From Rhizobium sp. (lineage in GTDB: Bacteria > Pseudomonadota > Alphaproteobacteria > Rhizobiales > Rhizobiaceae), in contig DPXQ01000173.1 of the NCBI GenBank assembly GCA_003527225.1, positions 23,326 to 87,325 on the forward strand: 64,000 nt of DNA, given 5' to 3'. The notes beneath the pieces were generated by a model that was not told the origin of the DNA, did not search any database, and was given only the letters and a program-made list of their open reading frames with translations. Both the position numbers and the translations under genes were made by a program. Every line of letters starts with the position of its first letter. Positions within the stretch are counted from its first letter, which is position 1. This document shows positions 43,628-52,999 of the stretch, one piece after another.

Positions 43628-46600
43628 ATGAGCAACGATCCTTTCACGCTCGACATGTTCGGCAACACCGCGCTGACATCCGGCCTGGGCCTGGGCCTCG
43701 GCATGACCGGGTTCAGCGGCCACGATCCCTTCGCCGCCAATGACGACGATCCGGACCCGACCCCACCCGCCCCTGCCGCGGCTCTTCCGATCGCCGCGGC
43801 GCGTAAGCCGGCCACGCGCAAGCAGGGCGCACGCAGCAATTTCTACCTCGACGACGAGGGCCGCGGTCTTGCCGCCGGCTGGAAGGAGCGAGCGAAGGCG
43901 AACGTCGCCGCCATCCTGACTGCCGGCGAAATCGAAAAACAGGATCGCCCGGCGTCCCACGAGGAACAGCGGAAACTCATCCGCTTCACCGGCTTCGGCG
44001 CATCTGAGCTTGCCAACGGCATGTTCCGTCGGCCAGGCGAGGTGGAGTTCCGCGAGGGTTGGTACGATCTCGGCAGCTCGCTGGAGACGGCCGTCAACGA
44101 GGCGGACTATGCTTCGCTCGCCCGCTGCACCCAGTATGCGCATTTCACGCCCGAATTCATCGTCAAGGCGATGTGGGCCGGGCTGCAGCGTCTCGGCTGG
44201 CGCGGCGGCCGCGTGCTGGAGCCAGGCATCGGCACGGGGCTGTTCCCCGCGCTCATGCCGCAGGCCTATCGCGCCACCAGCCATGTCACCGGCATTGAAC
44301 TCGATCCGGTCACGGCGCGCATCGTGCGGCTGCTGCAGCCGAAGGCGCGCATCGTCAATGGCGACTTCGCCCGTACCGACCTCGGCGTCGTCTATGATCT
44401 CGCGATTGGCAATCCGCCCTTCTCCGACAGGACGGTTCGCTCCGACCATCACTATCGACCGCTTGCGCTTCGGCTGCACGACTACTTCATCGCCCGCTCA
44501 ATCGACCTGTTGAAGCCCGGCGGGCTGGCAGCCTTCGCGACGAGCAGCGGCACCATGGACAAGGCTGACGCGACGGCGCGCACGCATATCGCCAAATCGG
44601 CCAATCTCGTCGCCGCTATCCGCCTGCCCGAGGGCAGCTTCCGCCGCGATGCCAGCACGGACACCGTCGTCGATATCCTCTTCTTCCGCAAACGCAAGAT
44701 CGCCGAGGCGCAGGGCGATACGGCCTGGCTCGATGTCGAAGAAGTCCGCCCGCCTACGGATGACGAAGGCACCCTCCGCGTGAACCGCTGGTTCGCAGAC
44801 AATCCCGACATGGTTCTTGGCACCCATGCGCTGACCTCCGGTCCGTTCGGCGAGACCTATACCTGCCGTCCCCGCGCCGGCGAGCATCTCGCCGAGTTGC
44901 TGGACGCCGCCGTCAGCCATCTGCCGGAAGATCTCTATGACGGCGAGCCGACCGAGATCGATCTCGATCTTGAGGAGGAGCTGGCCGAGATTGTCGATCT
45001 GCGGCTCGGCAACGCCAATGTTCGCGAAGGCAGCTACTTCGTCGACAACAGACAGGGCCTGATGCAGATCGTTGACGGTGCGCCCGTCGTGATCAAGGTC
45101 AGGAAGGGCCGAACGTGTTATGGTCTGACGGAAAAGCACGTCCGCACCATTCAGAAGCTGATCCCCGTCCGCGACGCCGTGCGCGAGGTGCTGAAGGCGC
45201 AGGAGACCGACCGGCCATGGCGCGATCTACAGGTGCGGCTGCGCATCGCCTGGTCGAGCTTCGTCAGGGATTTCGGGCCGATCAACCACACGACCGTCTC
45301 CATCTCCGAGGACGACGAGACCGGCGAGACCCGCGAGACGCATCGCCAACCGAACCTTCAGCCCTTCAGGGACGATCCCGACTGCTGGCTGGTTGCTTCC
45401 ATCGAGGACTACGACCTCGACACCGACACGGCCAAGCCCGGTCCGATCTTCTCGCAGCGGGTGATCGCGCCCCCTGCCCCGCCTGTGGTGACGAATGCCG
45501 GCGACGCGCTTGCCGTCGTGCTCAACGAGCGCGGCCGCGTCGACCTCGACCACATCGCCGAGCTCCTGCATTGCGACTGCGACAAGGTGGTCGACCAGCT
45601 CGGTGACACCGTGTTCCAGAATCCGGCCGACGGCGCGTGGCAGACCGCCGACGCCTATCTCTCCGGCCCGGTCCGCACCAAGCTTGCCGCTGCGGAAGCC
45701 GCCGCGGCGCTCGATCCGATCTTCGAGCGCAACGTCCGCGCGCTGGTGGCTGTCCAGCCTTCGCCGTTGCGTCCATCGGATATCACCGCGCGTCTCGGCG
45801 CGCCGTGGATCCCGGCCGCCGATGTCGTTGCCTTCGTCAAGCAGACGATGGACGCCAACATCAAGATCCACCATATGCCGGAACTCGGTTCCTGGACCGT
45901 CGAAGCCCGCCAGCTCGGCTATCGCGCCGCCGGCACCTCTGAATGGGGCACCAGCCGCCGACACGCCGGCGAACTGCTCGCCGATGCGCTCAACAGCCGC
46001 GTGCCGCAGATCTTCGACACCTTCAAGGACGCCGGCGGCGAACGGCGGGTACTGAACGTCGTCGATACCGAAGCCGCGCGCGAGAAGCTGCAGAAGATCA
46101 AGACGGAATTCGAGCGCTGGGTCTGGACGGACCCCGAGCGGACCGACCGGCTAGCCGGCGTCTATAACGAGCGCTTCAACAACCTCGCGCCGCGCAAGTT
46201 CGATGGCTCGCACCTCCAGCTACCGGGCGCCTCCGCCGCGTTCCAGCTCTACGCGCACCAGAAGCGCGGCATCTGGCGCATCATCGCCGACGGCGCGACC
46301 TATCTCGCTCATGCCGTCGGCGCCGGCAAGACGATGACCATGGCGGCCGCCATCATGGAACAGCGCCGGCTCGGCCTGATCGCCAAGGCGATGCTGGTCG
46401 TGCCCGGCCATTGCCTTGCCCAGGCGGCGCGCGAATTCCTGGCGCTCTACCCTTCCGCCCGCATTCTCGTGGCCGACGAGAGCAATTTTACCAAGGACAA
46501 GCGCGCAAGGTTCCTAAGCCGGGCGGCCACGGCCACCTGGGACGCGATCATCATCACCCATTCGGCCTTCAGGTTCATCGCCGTCCCCTCGGCCTTCGAG

Positions 46601-48739
46601 CAGAGCATGATCCAGGACGAGCTGCAGCTCTACGAGGATCTGCTGACCAGGGTCGAGCCCGACGACCGCGTGTCGCGCAAGCGTCTTGAACGGCTGAAGG
46701 AGGGTCTGGAGGAGCGTTTGCAGGCGCTATCCACCCGCAAGGACGATCTGCTCACCATCTCGGAAATCGGTGTCGACCAGATTGTCGTCGACGAGGCGCA
46801 GGAATTCCGCAAGCTGTCCTTCGCCACCAATATGTCGACGTTGAAGGGCATCGATCCCAACGGCTCTCAACGCGCATGGGACTTGTATGTAAAGTCCCGG
46901 TTCGTCGAAACCAAGAACCCCGGCCGCGCACTGGTGCTTGCCTCCGGCACGCCGATCACCAACACGCTCGGCGAGATGTTCTCCGTCCAGCGCCTGCTCG
47001 GCTATGATGCTCTCCATGAACGCGGACTGCACGAGTTCGACGCCTGGGCGAGCACCTTCGGCGAGACGACCACCGAACTGGAAATCCAACCCTCGGGCAA
47101 ATACAAGCCGGTCAGCCGGTTCGCCTCCTTCGTGAACGTCCCGGAACTGATTTCGATGTTCCGATCGTTTGCTGACGTCGTGATGCCCGCCGATCTCCGA
47201 GAATATGTCCGGGTTCCGGCCATTTCCACCGGTGGGCGGCAGATCGTCACCGCGACGCCTACCGCGGCGTTCAAGATGTACCAGCAGATCCTCGACAGCC
47301 GCGTCAAGGCGATCGAAATGCGCGAAGGGCCGGCGCAGCCGGGCGACGACATCCTGCTTTCGGTCATCACCGATGGCCGTCACGCGGCGATCGACCTGCG
47401 CCTCGTCATGCCCGCCAACGACAACGAGCCGGACAACAAGCTCAATCTGCTCGTCGGGAATGCCTTCCGCATCTGGCAGGAATCGGCGGACCAGGTGTTC
47501 GTGCGGCCGGATGGCAAGCCGTACGACCTGCCCGGCGCCGCGCAGATGATCTTTTCCGACCTTGGTACGATCAACGTGGAAAAGACGCGAGGCTTTTCGG
47601 CCTACCGTTGGATTCGTGACGAACTGGTCCGGCTCGGTGTGCCCGCCAGCGAAATCGCCTATATGCAGGACTATAAAAAGTCGGAGGCGAGGCAACGCCT
47701 GTTCGGGGATGTCCGCGCGGGAAGCGTGCGGTTCCTGATCGGCTCCTCCGAGACGATGGGCACCGGGGTCAACGCCCAGCTTCGGCTCAAGGCGCTTCAT
47801 CACCTCGACGTGCCGTGGCTGCCGTCGCAGATCGAGCAGCGCGAGGGCCGCATCGTCCGCCAGGGCAACCAGCACGATATCGTCGACATTTTCGCCTATG
47901 CGACGCAAGGCAGTCTCGACGCCAGCATGTGGCAGAACAACGAGCGCAAGGCCCGGTTTATCGCCGCCGCGCTCTCCGGCGACACGTCGATCCGCCGGCT
48001 GGAAGATCTCGGTGAAGGGGCTGCCAATCAGTTTGCCATGGCCAAAGCCATTGCCAGCGGCGACGAGCGCCTGATGAAGAAGGCCGGCCTGGAGGCTGAT
48101 ATCGCCCGCCTCGAGCGCCTGCGCGCCGCCCATGACGACGATCTCTTCTCGGTGCGCCGGCGGCTGCGAGAAGCCGAACGGGATATCGAGGTCGCGACGC
48201 GCCGGATCGCCGAGATCGGCAAGGACATCGCGCGGCTGGTGCCGACATCAGGTGAGGCATTCACGATGACCGTCCTCGGCGAACAGCAGGTTGAGCGCAA
48301 GGACGCCGGGCGCGCGGTGATGAAGGAGATCCTCACGCTCGTCCAGCTTCAGCACGAGGGCGAGGCGCAGCTCGGTTCGATCGGCGGCTTCGGCGTCATC
48401 TACGAGGGCCAGCGCTTCGGCAACGATGGCTACCATTACCGCACCGTCCTGCAACGCACCGGCGCCGACTATGAGGTCGACCTGCCGGTCACCGTCACGC
48501 CGCTCGGGGCGATCTCCCGTCTCGAACATGCGCTCGATGATTTCGAGGGCGAGCGTTACCGTCAGCGCCAGCATCTGGAAGACGCCAACCGCCGGCTAGC
48601 CTCCTACCGCGCGCACGAAACGGGCACCTTCGCCTTCGCCGACGAACTCGCCGCGAAGCGCCGGGAACTGGAGGAGGTCGAGGAGGCATTGGCCGCCGAA
48701 GTCCGTGCCACCGCCGAGCCGGTCGCGCAAGCGGCGTAA
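43628..48739 (+). CDS. Giant N6-adenine methylase / SNF2-type helicase fusion (DarB-like)
   Basis: 1703 residues, ATG with AAGGAG 7 nt upstream. Methylase part: VLEPGIGTGLFPAL (SAM motif, ~195-208) and AIGNPPFSD (motif IV NPPF, ~259-267). Helicase part: HAVGAGKTMTMAAA (Walker A, ~894-903), IVVDEAQEFRKL (~1050-1060) and IEQREGRIVRQGNQHD (motif VI, ~1400). A coiled coil lies near the C-terminus (~1480-1530). Such fusions are common on large plasmids. Phage P1 DarB has the same layout and protects DNA from restriction. Here, beside ssb and ardC, an anti-restriction role in the recipient is a reasonable inference. Confidence 0.92.
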   Translation: MSNDPFTLDMFGNTALTSGLGLGLGMTGFSGHDPFAANDDDPDPTPPAPAAALPIAAARKPATRKQGARSNFYLDDEGRGLAAGWKERAKANVAAILTAGEIEKQDRPASHEEQRKLIRFTGFGASELANGMFRRPGEVEFREGWYDLGSSLETAVNEADYASLARCTQYAHFTPEFIVKAMWAGLQRLGWRGGRVLEPGIGTGLFPALMPQAYRATSHVTGIELDPVTARIVRLLQPKARIVNGDFARTDLGVVYDLAIGNPPFSDRTVRSDHHYRPLALRLHDYFIARSIDLLKPGGLAAFATSSGTMDKADATARTHIAKSANLVAAIRLPEGSFRRDASTDTVVDILFFRKRKIAEAQGDTAWLDVEEVRPPTDDEGTLRVNRWFADNPDMVLGTHALTSGPFGETYTCRPRAGEHLAELLDAAVSHLPEDLYDGEPTEIDLDLEEELAEIVDLRLGNANVREGSYFVDNRQGLMQIVDGAPVVIKVRKGRTCYGLTEKHVRTIQKLIPVRDAVREVLKAQETDRPWRDLQVRLRIAWSSFVRDFGPINHTTVSISEDDETGETRETHRQPNLQPFRDDPDCWLVASIEDYDLDTDTAKPGPIFSQRVIAPPAPPVVTNAGDALAVVLNERGRVDLDHIAELLHCDCDKVVDQLGDTVFQNPADGAWQTADAYLSGPVRTKLAAAEAAAALDPIFERNVRALVAVQPSPLRPSDITARLGAPWIPAADVVAFVKQTMDANIKIHHMPELGSWTVEARQLGYRAAGTSEWGTSRRHAGELLADALNSRVPQIFDTFKDAGGERRVLNVVDTEAAREKLQKIKTEFERWVWTDPERTDRLAGVYNERFNNLAPRKFDGSHLQLPGASAAFQLYAHQKRGIWRIIADGATYLAHAVGAGKTMTMAAAIMEQRRLGLIAKAMLVVPGHCLAQAAREFLALYPSARILVADESNFTKDKRARFLSRAATATWDAIIITHSAFRFIAVPSAFEQSMIQDELQLYEDLLTRVEPDDRVSRKRLERLKEGLEERLQALSTRKDDLLTISEIGVDQIVVDEAQEFRKLSFATNMSTLKGIDPNGSQRAWDLYVKSRFVETKNPGRALVLASGTPITNTLGEMFSVQRLLGYDALHERGLHEFDAWASTFGETTTELEIQPSGKYKPVSRFASFVNVPELISMFRSFADVVMPADLREYVRVPAISTGGRQIVTATPTAAFKMYQQILDSRVKAIEMREGPAQPGDDILLSVITDGRHAAIDLRLVMPANDNEPDNKLNLLVGNAFRIWQESADQVFVRPDGKPYDLPGAAQMIFSDLGTINVEKTRGFSAYRWIRDELVRLGVPASEIAYMQDYKKSEARQRLFGDVRAGSVRFLIGSSETMGTGVNAQLRLKALHHLDVPWLPSQIEQREGRIVRQGNQHDIVDIFAYATQGSLDASMWQNNERKARFIAAALSGDTSIRRLEDLGEGAANQFAMAKAIASGDERLMKKAGLEADIARLERLRAAHDDDLFSVRRRLREAERDIEVATRRIAEIGKDIARLVPTSGEAFTMTVLGEQQVERKDAGRAVMKEILTLVQLQHEGEAQLGSIGGFGVIYEGQRFGNDGYHYRTVLQRTGADYEVDLPVTVTPLGAISRLEHALDDFEGERYRQRQHLEDANRRLASYRAHETGTFAFADELAAKRRELEEVEEALAAEVRATAEPVAQAA

Positions 48740-48837
48740 TGCCGGCGACGATCATGACGGGAGCAACGCAGCCGCCGCATAGCTGCGTTGCACAATAAAT
48801 GTTTTCCAGATGGTCAAGAAACGGGCATTATGCTCGC

Positions 48838-48949
48838 AGTTGATGCACATGGCGGTCTCCTCCCAGTGCCGCCGCGTCAGCTGTTCCCCTCTGGAGGTTT
48901 TGACCTTCACACTTCAATGGGCCGCGGTTTCGCAGGCCCATTTTTTTTT
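48838..48949 (+). ncRNA. Candidate trans-acting small RNA with CUCCUCCC loop
   Basis: A possible -10 CATTAT (48826-48831) leads to a hairpin GGCGG/CCGCC (48851-48855 with 48869-48873) whose loop exposes CTCCTCCC, an anti-Shine-Dalgarno sequence. The transcript would end at a textbook terminator (48917-48949). This architecture matches the alpha-r14-type and related CUCCUCCC small RNAs of Rhizobiales. Promoter and length (~110 nt) are estimates. Confidence 0.5.
48917..48949 (+). terminator. Rho-independent terminator
   Basis: ATGGGCC (48917-48923) pairs with GGCCCAT (48935-48941), followed by nine T residues. It ends the methylase transcript or the candidate small RNA. Confidence 0.9.
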
Positions 48950-48967
48950 GCCCATCGCTATCGTCGC

Positions 48968-49396
48968 CTATACCGGCTGGCGCAGTTCCTCGACCAGCTC
49001 GGGATGCCGGTCGAGCAGCCGAAGCAACTGGCTCGTCGGCCCGCTCGGTTCGACCAGACCGCGCTCGTACTTGTCGAAAGCGCTCTCGCCCACCTTGAGG
49101 ATCCCGCCGGCTTCGCGTTGCGAGAGCTTCAGCTTCTTGCGAACCCGCCGGATCGTCGCCGGCGACGGTATTCCCTCGACTTCTTCCTTCAGCGCCCGCA
49201 GTGCAGCGTCCGACGCCTCCATGTCGTCACCGACATGAACGCCGTCGTCGCTGTCCGCGGAGTAATAGCCCGGAAGCCCGACCGTCTTGGTACGGCCCTT
49301 GTAGGTGACGACGAATGGCCGGACATCCCGGTGCAGGGTCTCTCCCGTCTCCGGGGAAACCATCGTGTCCGGCAAAACCTGCATCTTAACTGCCAT
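48968..49396 (-). CDS. mqsA: MqsA-like antitoxin with C-terminal HTH
   Basis: 142 residues from ATG 49396 with AAGGAG upstream. The N-terminal half is a small beta domain (RPFVVTYKGRTKTVGLPGYY). It lacks the paired CxxC zinc sites of E. coli MqsA. The C-terminal XRE-type HTH (KKLKLSQREAGGILKVGESAFDKYERGLVEPSG) is the MqsA/HigA signature. It overlaps the toxin gene by 11 nt. It binds and neutralises the toxin and probably represses the operon at the palindrome 5' of the toxin. Confidence 0.85.
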   Translation of the reverse strand: MAVKMQVLPDTMVSPETGETLHRDVRPFVVTYKGRTKTVGLPGYYSADSDDGVHVGDDMEASDAALRALKEEVEGIPSPATIRRVRKKLKLSQREAGGILKVGESAFDKYERGLVEPSGPTSQLLRLLDRHPELVEELRQPV

Positions 49397-49709
49397 CGGA
49401 TTTCTCCTTGAACGACATGACCCGGAATTCGGTGACCACGTCCGCCTGGAATTTAATATAGAGGACCAACCCTTCATCCTCGGCTGGCGCATGATAGACG
49501 TCCTGCCAGACCCGGTGATCCGCATAGGTCGTCATCGACTTGTAGAACATCGAGCGATCCAATCCGGTGACCGCTTGGACGATGCCAGCGCGGTCATACC
49601 CCAAAGCCATCGCCGTACGCAGTGCCGTCGTCGTGATCGCCAACGTCCTGGGTGATCCCAATGCCGCCTTGATCGCCTCGAGATCGTATGTCGGGCGTTT
49701 CTTTTCCAT
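49386..49709 (-). CDS. mqsR: MqsR-like mRNA interferase toxin
   Basis: 107 residues from ATG 49709 (MEKKRPTYDLEAIKAALG); an upstream ATG at 49724 would add five residues and lies over the operator. The C-terminal VWQDVYHAPAEDEGLVLYIKFQADVVTEFRVMSFK is the RelE-fold MqsR pattern. MqsR cleaves mRNA, usually at GCN. Toxin-first order matches mqsRA. Confidence 0.87.
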   Translation of the reverse strand: MEKKRPTYDLEAIKAALGSPRTLAITTTALRTAMALGYDRAGIVQAVTGLDRSMFYKSMTTYADHRVWQDVYHAPAEDEGLVLYIKFQADVVTEFRVMSFKEKSDGS

Positions 49710-49718
49710 GCTTCGATA

Positions 49719-49737
49719 TGCCACCTTAATGGTGGCA
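49719..49737. promoter_or_regulatory. Toxin-antitoxin operator palindrome
   Basis: TGCCACC, TTAAT, GGTGGCA is a perfect 7-bp inverted repeat 10-28 nt upstream of the mqsR start. It is the expected position for autoregulation by the HTH antitoxin. Confidence 0.75.
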
Positions 49738-49740
49738 AAT

Positions 49741-50081
49741 CAAGAGCTGCAACACCATCCGCCCCCCTACCCCGCCGATTCTGCGGCGACTGTGTCGTCC
49801 GGATCGGCCCTCGGAAAATAGGGGGAAAGAGAAAGGGAGAAAATGAGGAACCCGATCGCAGATCGGTCCTCGCGCCGGCGCTTCGCTCAACCGCCACCTG
49901 CGCATCCCGGCAACTCGTCCTTCGCAGGGCCGTTGGCCCCGCTTGTCCTTCGCCGCAGGGAGGCTCGGCCGCAGTTGCGCCGGTCCGGCCGCCCCGCGGT
50001 CCGGAAGGTGTCTTCGGAAAAAAGAAGACACGAGAAGGACCGGCAAGAGGGCCGCGTCCGTACCCCAGAAAGGAACATCCC
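49741..50081 (+). other. Long GC-rich leader of the ParB-like gene
   Basis: 341 bp without a gene. A strong hairpin at 50008-50031 (GTGTCTTC, loop, GAAGACAC) and an AAAGGAA ribosome site lie close to the start codon. Segments such as CCCCGCTTGTCC recur in the 52.8-kb leader. Confidence 0.5.
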
Positions 50082-51845
50082 ATGCGTGTTGCTGTCGTCG
50101 ATCCCCGTTTGCTCAAGGACAACCCCGACAAGGCTCGCCAGTCGAAATCGTCGCCGCAGGCCGATGCTTTGATGGTCGCCACGATCAAGGCTGTCGGCAT
50201 CATCAATCCTCCGATCGTCTTCGCCGAACCTGGTGGTGGAAACGGCCTCATCATCGACAACGGCCATCGCCGCCGGGATGGGGCAATCGCCGCCAACCTC
50301 GACGAGATCAAGGTGCTGATCATCGAGGCGGCGAACGATAACGGCGCGATGCGCAACATGGTCGAGAACATCGCACGCGAAAATCTCAATCCCGTCGACC
50401 AATGGCGCGGTGTCGAACGTCTCGTCGCGCTCGGCTGGACCGAGGAAGCCATCGCACTGGCGCTTGCCCTCCCCGTCCGCCAGATCAAGAAGCTCCGCCT
50501 GCTCGCCAATCTCTTCCCCGGCATGCTTGAGCAGATCGCGCTCGGCGACATGCCGGGCGAGCAGCAGCTTCGCATCATCGCCGCGGCCAGCGTCGAGGAC
50601 CAGGAGTCGGTCTGGAAGGCGTGCGAACCGAAGAAGGGCGACACGGCGCAATGGTGGTCCATCGCCAACGCTTTGAACAAGAAGCGCATGTATGCGCGCG
50701 ATGCCAGCTTCGGCGATGACCTTGCCGCATCCTATGGCATCGAATGGTCGGAGGACCTCTTCGCACCGGCCAACGAGGATAATCGCTACACCACCAATGT
50801 CGAAGGCTTCCTTGGCGCACAGCACGAGTGGATGACGTCAAACCTTCCGAAGCGGGGCGCGATCGTCGAAGTCAACGGCTACGGCCAGCCGGAGCTGCCG
50901 AAGAAGGCCGAGCGCGTTCATGGCAAGGCGCTTAAGTCAGACCGCACGGCAATGTATCTCGACCGCGAGGGCAAGGTGCAGTCGATTGTCTACCGGCTGC
51001 CCGACGAAAAGAAATCGACGGGCAAGGGTTGCACGGCAACGATTGGTGGCACCGGTGGCGCAGACGAGCCCATCGTGGCGTCCAAGCCGCGCCCGGATGT
51101 GACGCAGCGTGGTCACGACATGATCGGTGATTACCGCACGGACGCGTTGCACGAGGCACTCGGCCGCGCGCCGATCGAGGATGACACGCTGATGGCGTTG
51201 CTGGTCCTCGGCTATGCCGGAACCAACGTCCGTGTCGATTCCGGCGCCGGTGGCGCGATGTTCGGAGGAACCCGCTTCGACCGGCACGCGGCCATGCTGT
51301 TCGACGACGAGGGGAAGTTCCTGTTCGATGTGGACACCCTGCGGATTGCCGCGCGCAAGACGCTCATCGACGTCCTGTCATGCCGCCGCGGCATGTCGAA
51401 CAGCGGTGTCCTGTCCCGCGTTGCCGGCGGGGCTATCGGGGCCGATGCCTTCCTTCCGAACATGGGCACCGTCGATTTCCTCGAATGCCTTTCTCGCCAG
51501 GCACTCGAGGCATCCTGCAGCGAAGCGTCGGTCACGCCGCGCCAGCGCGTTCGCGAAACCCGCGCGGCGCTTGTCGAGCACTTCAAGGAGGGGCACTTCG
51601 TCCACCCCGCTGCCCGGTTCGCGCCCGAACTGGCCGAGCTTTCCGACATCCTCAAGGCCCGCGACATCGCCGTGGAGGAGGACGAACAATCGGAGGACGA
51701 TCAGGCCGAGAGCGATGGCGAAGAGGCCTCGACCACGGAAGCTTCCCCGGAGGTGATTGACGACACCGCGCAGGCGGACGGCGACACCCAGACGGAGGAA
51801 ACGGTCATCGAGGGCGACACCGCCTACTCTGTCGCTGCTGAATAG
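50082..51845 (+). CDS. ParB/RepB-domain protein of leading-region type
   Basis: 587 residues. The N-terminal ParB nuclease-like domain contains NGLIIDNGHRRRDGA (~53-67) and NMVENIARENLNPVDQWRG, then an HTH-like stretch (GWTEEAIALALALPVRQIKKL). The middle is unassigned. The C-terminus is an acidic low-complexity tail (EEDEQSEDDQAESDGEE). It is separate from the true partition gene repB, so it probably has an accessory role. ParB-like proteins of this kind occur in plasmid leading regions beside ssb and ardC. Confidence 0.85.
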   Translation: MRVAVVDPRLLKDNPDKARQSKSSPQADALMVATIKAVGIINPPIVFAEPGGGNGLIIDNGHRRRDGAIAANLDEIKVLIIEAANDNGAMRNMVENIARENLNPVDQWRGVERLVALGWTEEAIALALALPVRQIKKLRLLANLFPGMLEQIALGDMPGEQQLRIIAAASVEDQESVWKACEPKKGDTAQWWSIANALNKKRMYARDASFGDDLAASYGIEWSEDLFAPANEDNRYTTNVEGFLGAQHEWMTSNLPKRGAIVEVNGYGQPELPKKAERVHGKALKSDRTAMYLDREGKVQSIVYRLPDEKKSTGKGCTATIGGTGGADEPIVASKPRPDVTQRGHDMIGDYRTDALHEALGRAPIEDDTLMALLVLGYAGTNVRVDSGAGGAMFGGTRFDRHAAMLFDDEGKFLFDVDTLRIAARKTLIDVLSCRRGMSNSGVLSRVAGGAIGADAFLPNMGTVDFLECLSRQALEASCSEASVTPRQRVRETRAALVEHFKEGHFVHPAARFAPELAELSDILKARDIAVEEDEQSEDDQAESDGEEASTTEASPEVIDDTAQADGDTQTEETVIEGDTAYSVAAE

Positions 51846-51939
51846 GCCCCGCACTTCCCCTTCTCGCTCGACACCTCCGCCGCTGGCAGCGCCCGGCGGC
51901 GGAGGTGTGTTCAATACTTTGATCCTGCAGGAGAATGCC

Positions 51940-52437
51940 ATGAATGCGGACGTGACCATCTCACTCCCACCTGTCGCTTCCGTCGTGGAATGTTGCGACG
52001 GAAGCCCCCCTCCCCCGGAGCACTATGTCGCGACGCTTTATCACTGGAAGCGCAACGGCGCCTCAAGCCCCCACGTCCGCAAATGCGGTGAGACGGGCCA
52101 GGACTGCCCCGGCGGGAATTTCAAACTCGGTTGCCGCTCGCTCCTGTCGCGCATGGAAGAGGCTCGTCGGCAGACACAGCACCAGCTCGACCTTATCGAC
52201 CGGCAGATCATCCGCCGGATAACGGCCGTCATCCCGCACCTGCATCCGCGCCGGTGCTCCTATCGGCGGGGCCAGCCGCCGGAAGCAGGCGCCTTCCTCG
52301 CCCGCTATCGCGCCAACCTCGCCGCGATCACGGCCGAGCGGCAGCAGGAAATCGACGCGCTATCGCGCAAGCTCGCCCGGCAGGACCGGGCAATCGCGGC
52401 ACTGCGCGCGCGACCCGGTGGGCGGACACCACCATGA
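51940..52437 (+). CDS. Unknown protein with C-terminal coiled coil
   Basis: 165 residues from ATG 51940 with AGGAG upstream. The N-terminal part is Pro/Cys-rich (VVECCDGSPPPPEHYVATLYHWKRNG). The C-terminal half is helical (ITAERQQEIDALSRKLARQDRAIAALRAR). The stop overlaps the tiny zinc-ribbon gene (ATGA). Function unknown. Confidence 0.65.
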   Translation: MNADVTISLPPVASVVECCDGSPPPPEHYVATLYHWKRNGASSPHVRKCGETGQDCPGGNFKLGCRSLLSRMEEARRQTQHQLDLIDRQIIRRITAVIPHLHPRRCSYRRGQPPEAGAFLARYRANLAAITAERQQEIDALSRKLARQDRAIAALRARPGGRTPP

Positions 52438-52529
52438 TTCTCTCCTGCGACCGCTGCGGCGAAACCTGGGCGGACCATCCCATCGCCCGCGTCCCCTGCC
52501 CTACCTGCGGGGTTGGCATCGGAATGTAG
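52434..52529 (+). CDS. 31-residue zinc-ribbon microprotein
   Basis: ATG 52434 to TAG 52527-52529, coupled to the gene before by a 4-nt ATGA overlap. The whole protein is one zinc ribbon: SCDRCGETWADH (Cys5, Cys8) and VPCPTCGVGIG (Cys22, Cys25). The paired CxxC spacing and the coupling argue that it is real. Such ribbons often bind nucleic acid or a partner protein. Confidence 0.7.
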   Translation: MILSCDRCGETWADHPIARVPCPTCGVGIGM

Positions 52530-52999
52530 GGCCTCTGGCCGTCCAAGAACCAGGCCGCCTGCCCCCGCACTGCATTGCGGCCTGATCGCCTTCAGGTATC
52601 TGGTTCGACCGGACCGAACCGGACTGGACTATGCGTCGCTGATCGGCGCAGGAAGGTGCGGGCGTGCGAACGCTCTTGGCCATCGTTTGCCTTTCGGTTC
52701 GGGCGATGAGCCAACCCCTTGCCGGAGCACCCTTCGGTTCAGCACGGTCTTAAACCGGCGGCCGGTCGTTTCAAGGCCGCTGCGCGCCGCGTTGCGGCCG
52801 GTTCACCCTCCCTTCGCAAGGCGAGCCCGCGTCCCGCGCAGGGGCTGCGCCCCCGCTTGTCCGCAAGCCCACCTTTCTCGTTCAGGCGCCCCGGACCTGT
52901 GAAAGCGACCGTCTGACCGCCGGATTTTTTCGACCGCACCGAAGGGCGCTCCGGCAAGGGGCCGGCGCAAGCCTTCGGAAACCGAGAAGGAAATCGAGC
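52530..52999 (+). other. Gene-free leader with a long-range inverted repeat
   Basis: 470 bp. CCCCTTGCCGGAGCACCC (from 52715, 24 nt in all) is mirrored at 52938-52961 with one mismatch, separated by about 200 nt of GC-rich sequence that has its own short stems. The next gene starts 38 nt after the right arm. In single-stranded form this would fold into a large stem-loop. Confidence 0.6.
52715..52961. repeat. 24-bp inverted repeat pair flanking a ~200-bp loop
   Basis: Left arm 52715-52738, right arm 52938-52961, one mismatch in 24. Arms of this length are unlikely by chance even in GC-rich DNA. Confidence 0.75.

Noticed and set aside
46727..48133. A 468-codon minus-strand open frame
   Set aside because: Antisense to the helicase half of the giant methylase gene, which has intact motifs; no ribosome site or recognisable domain.
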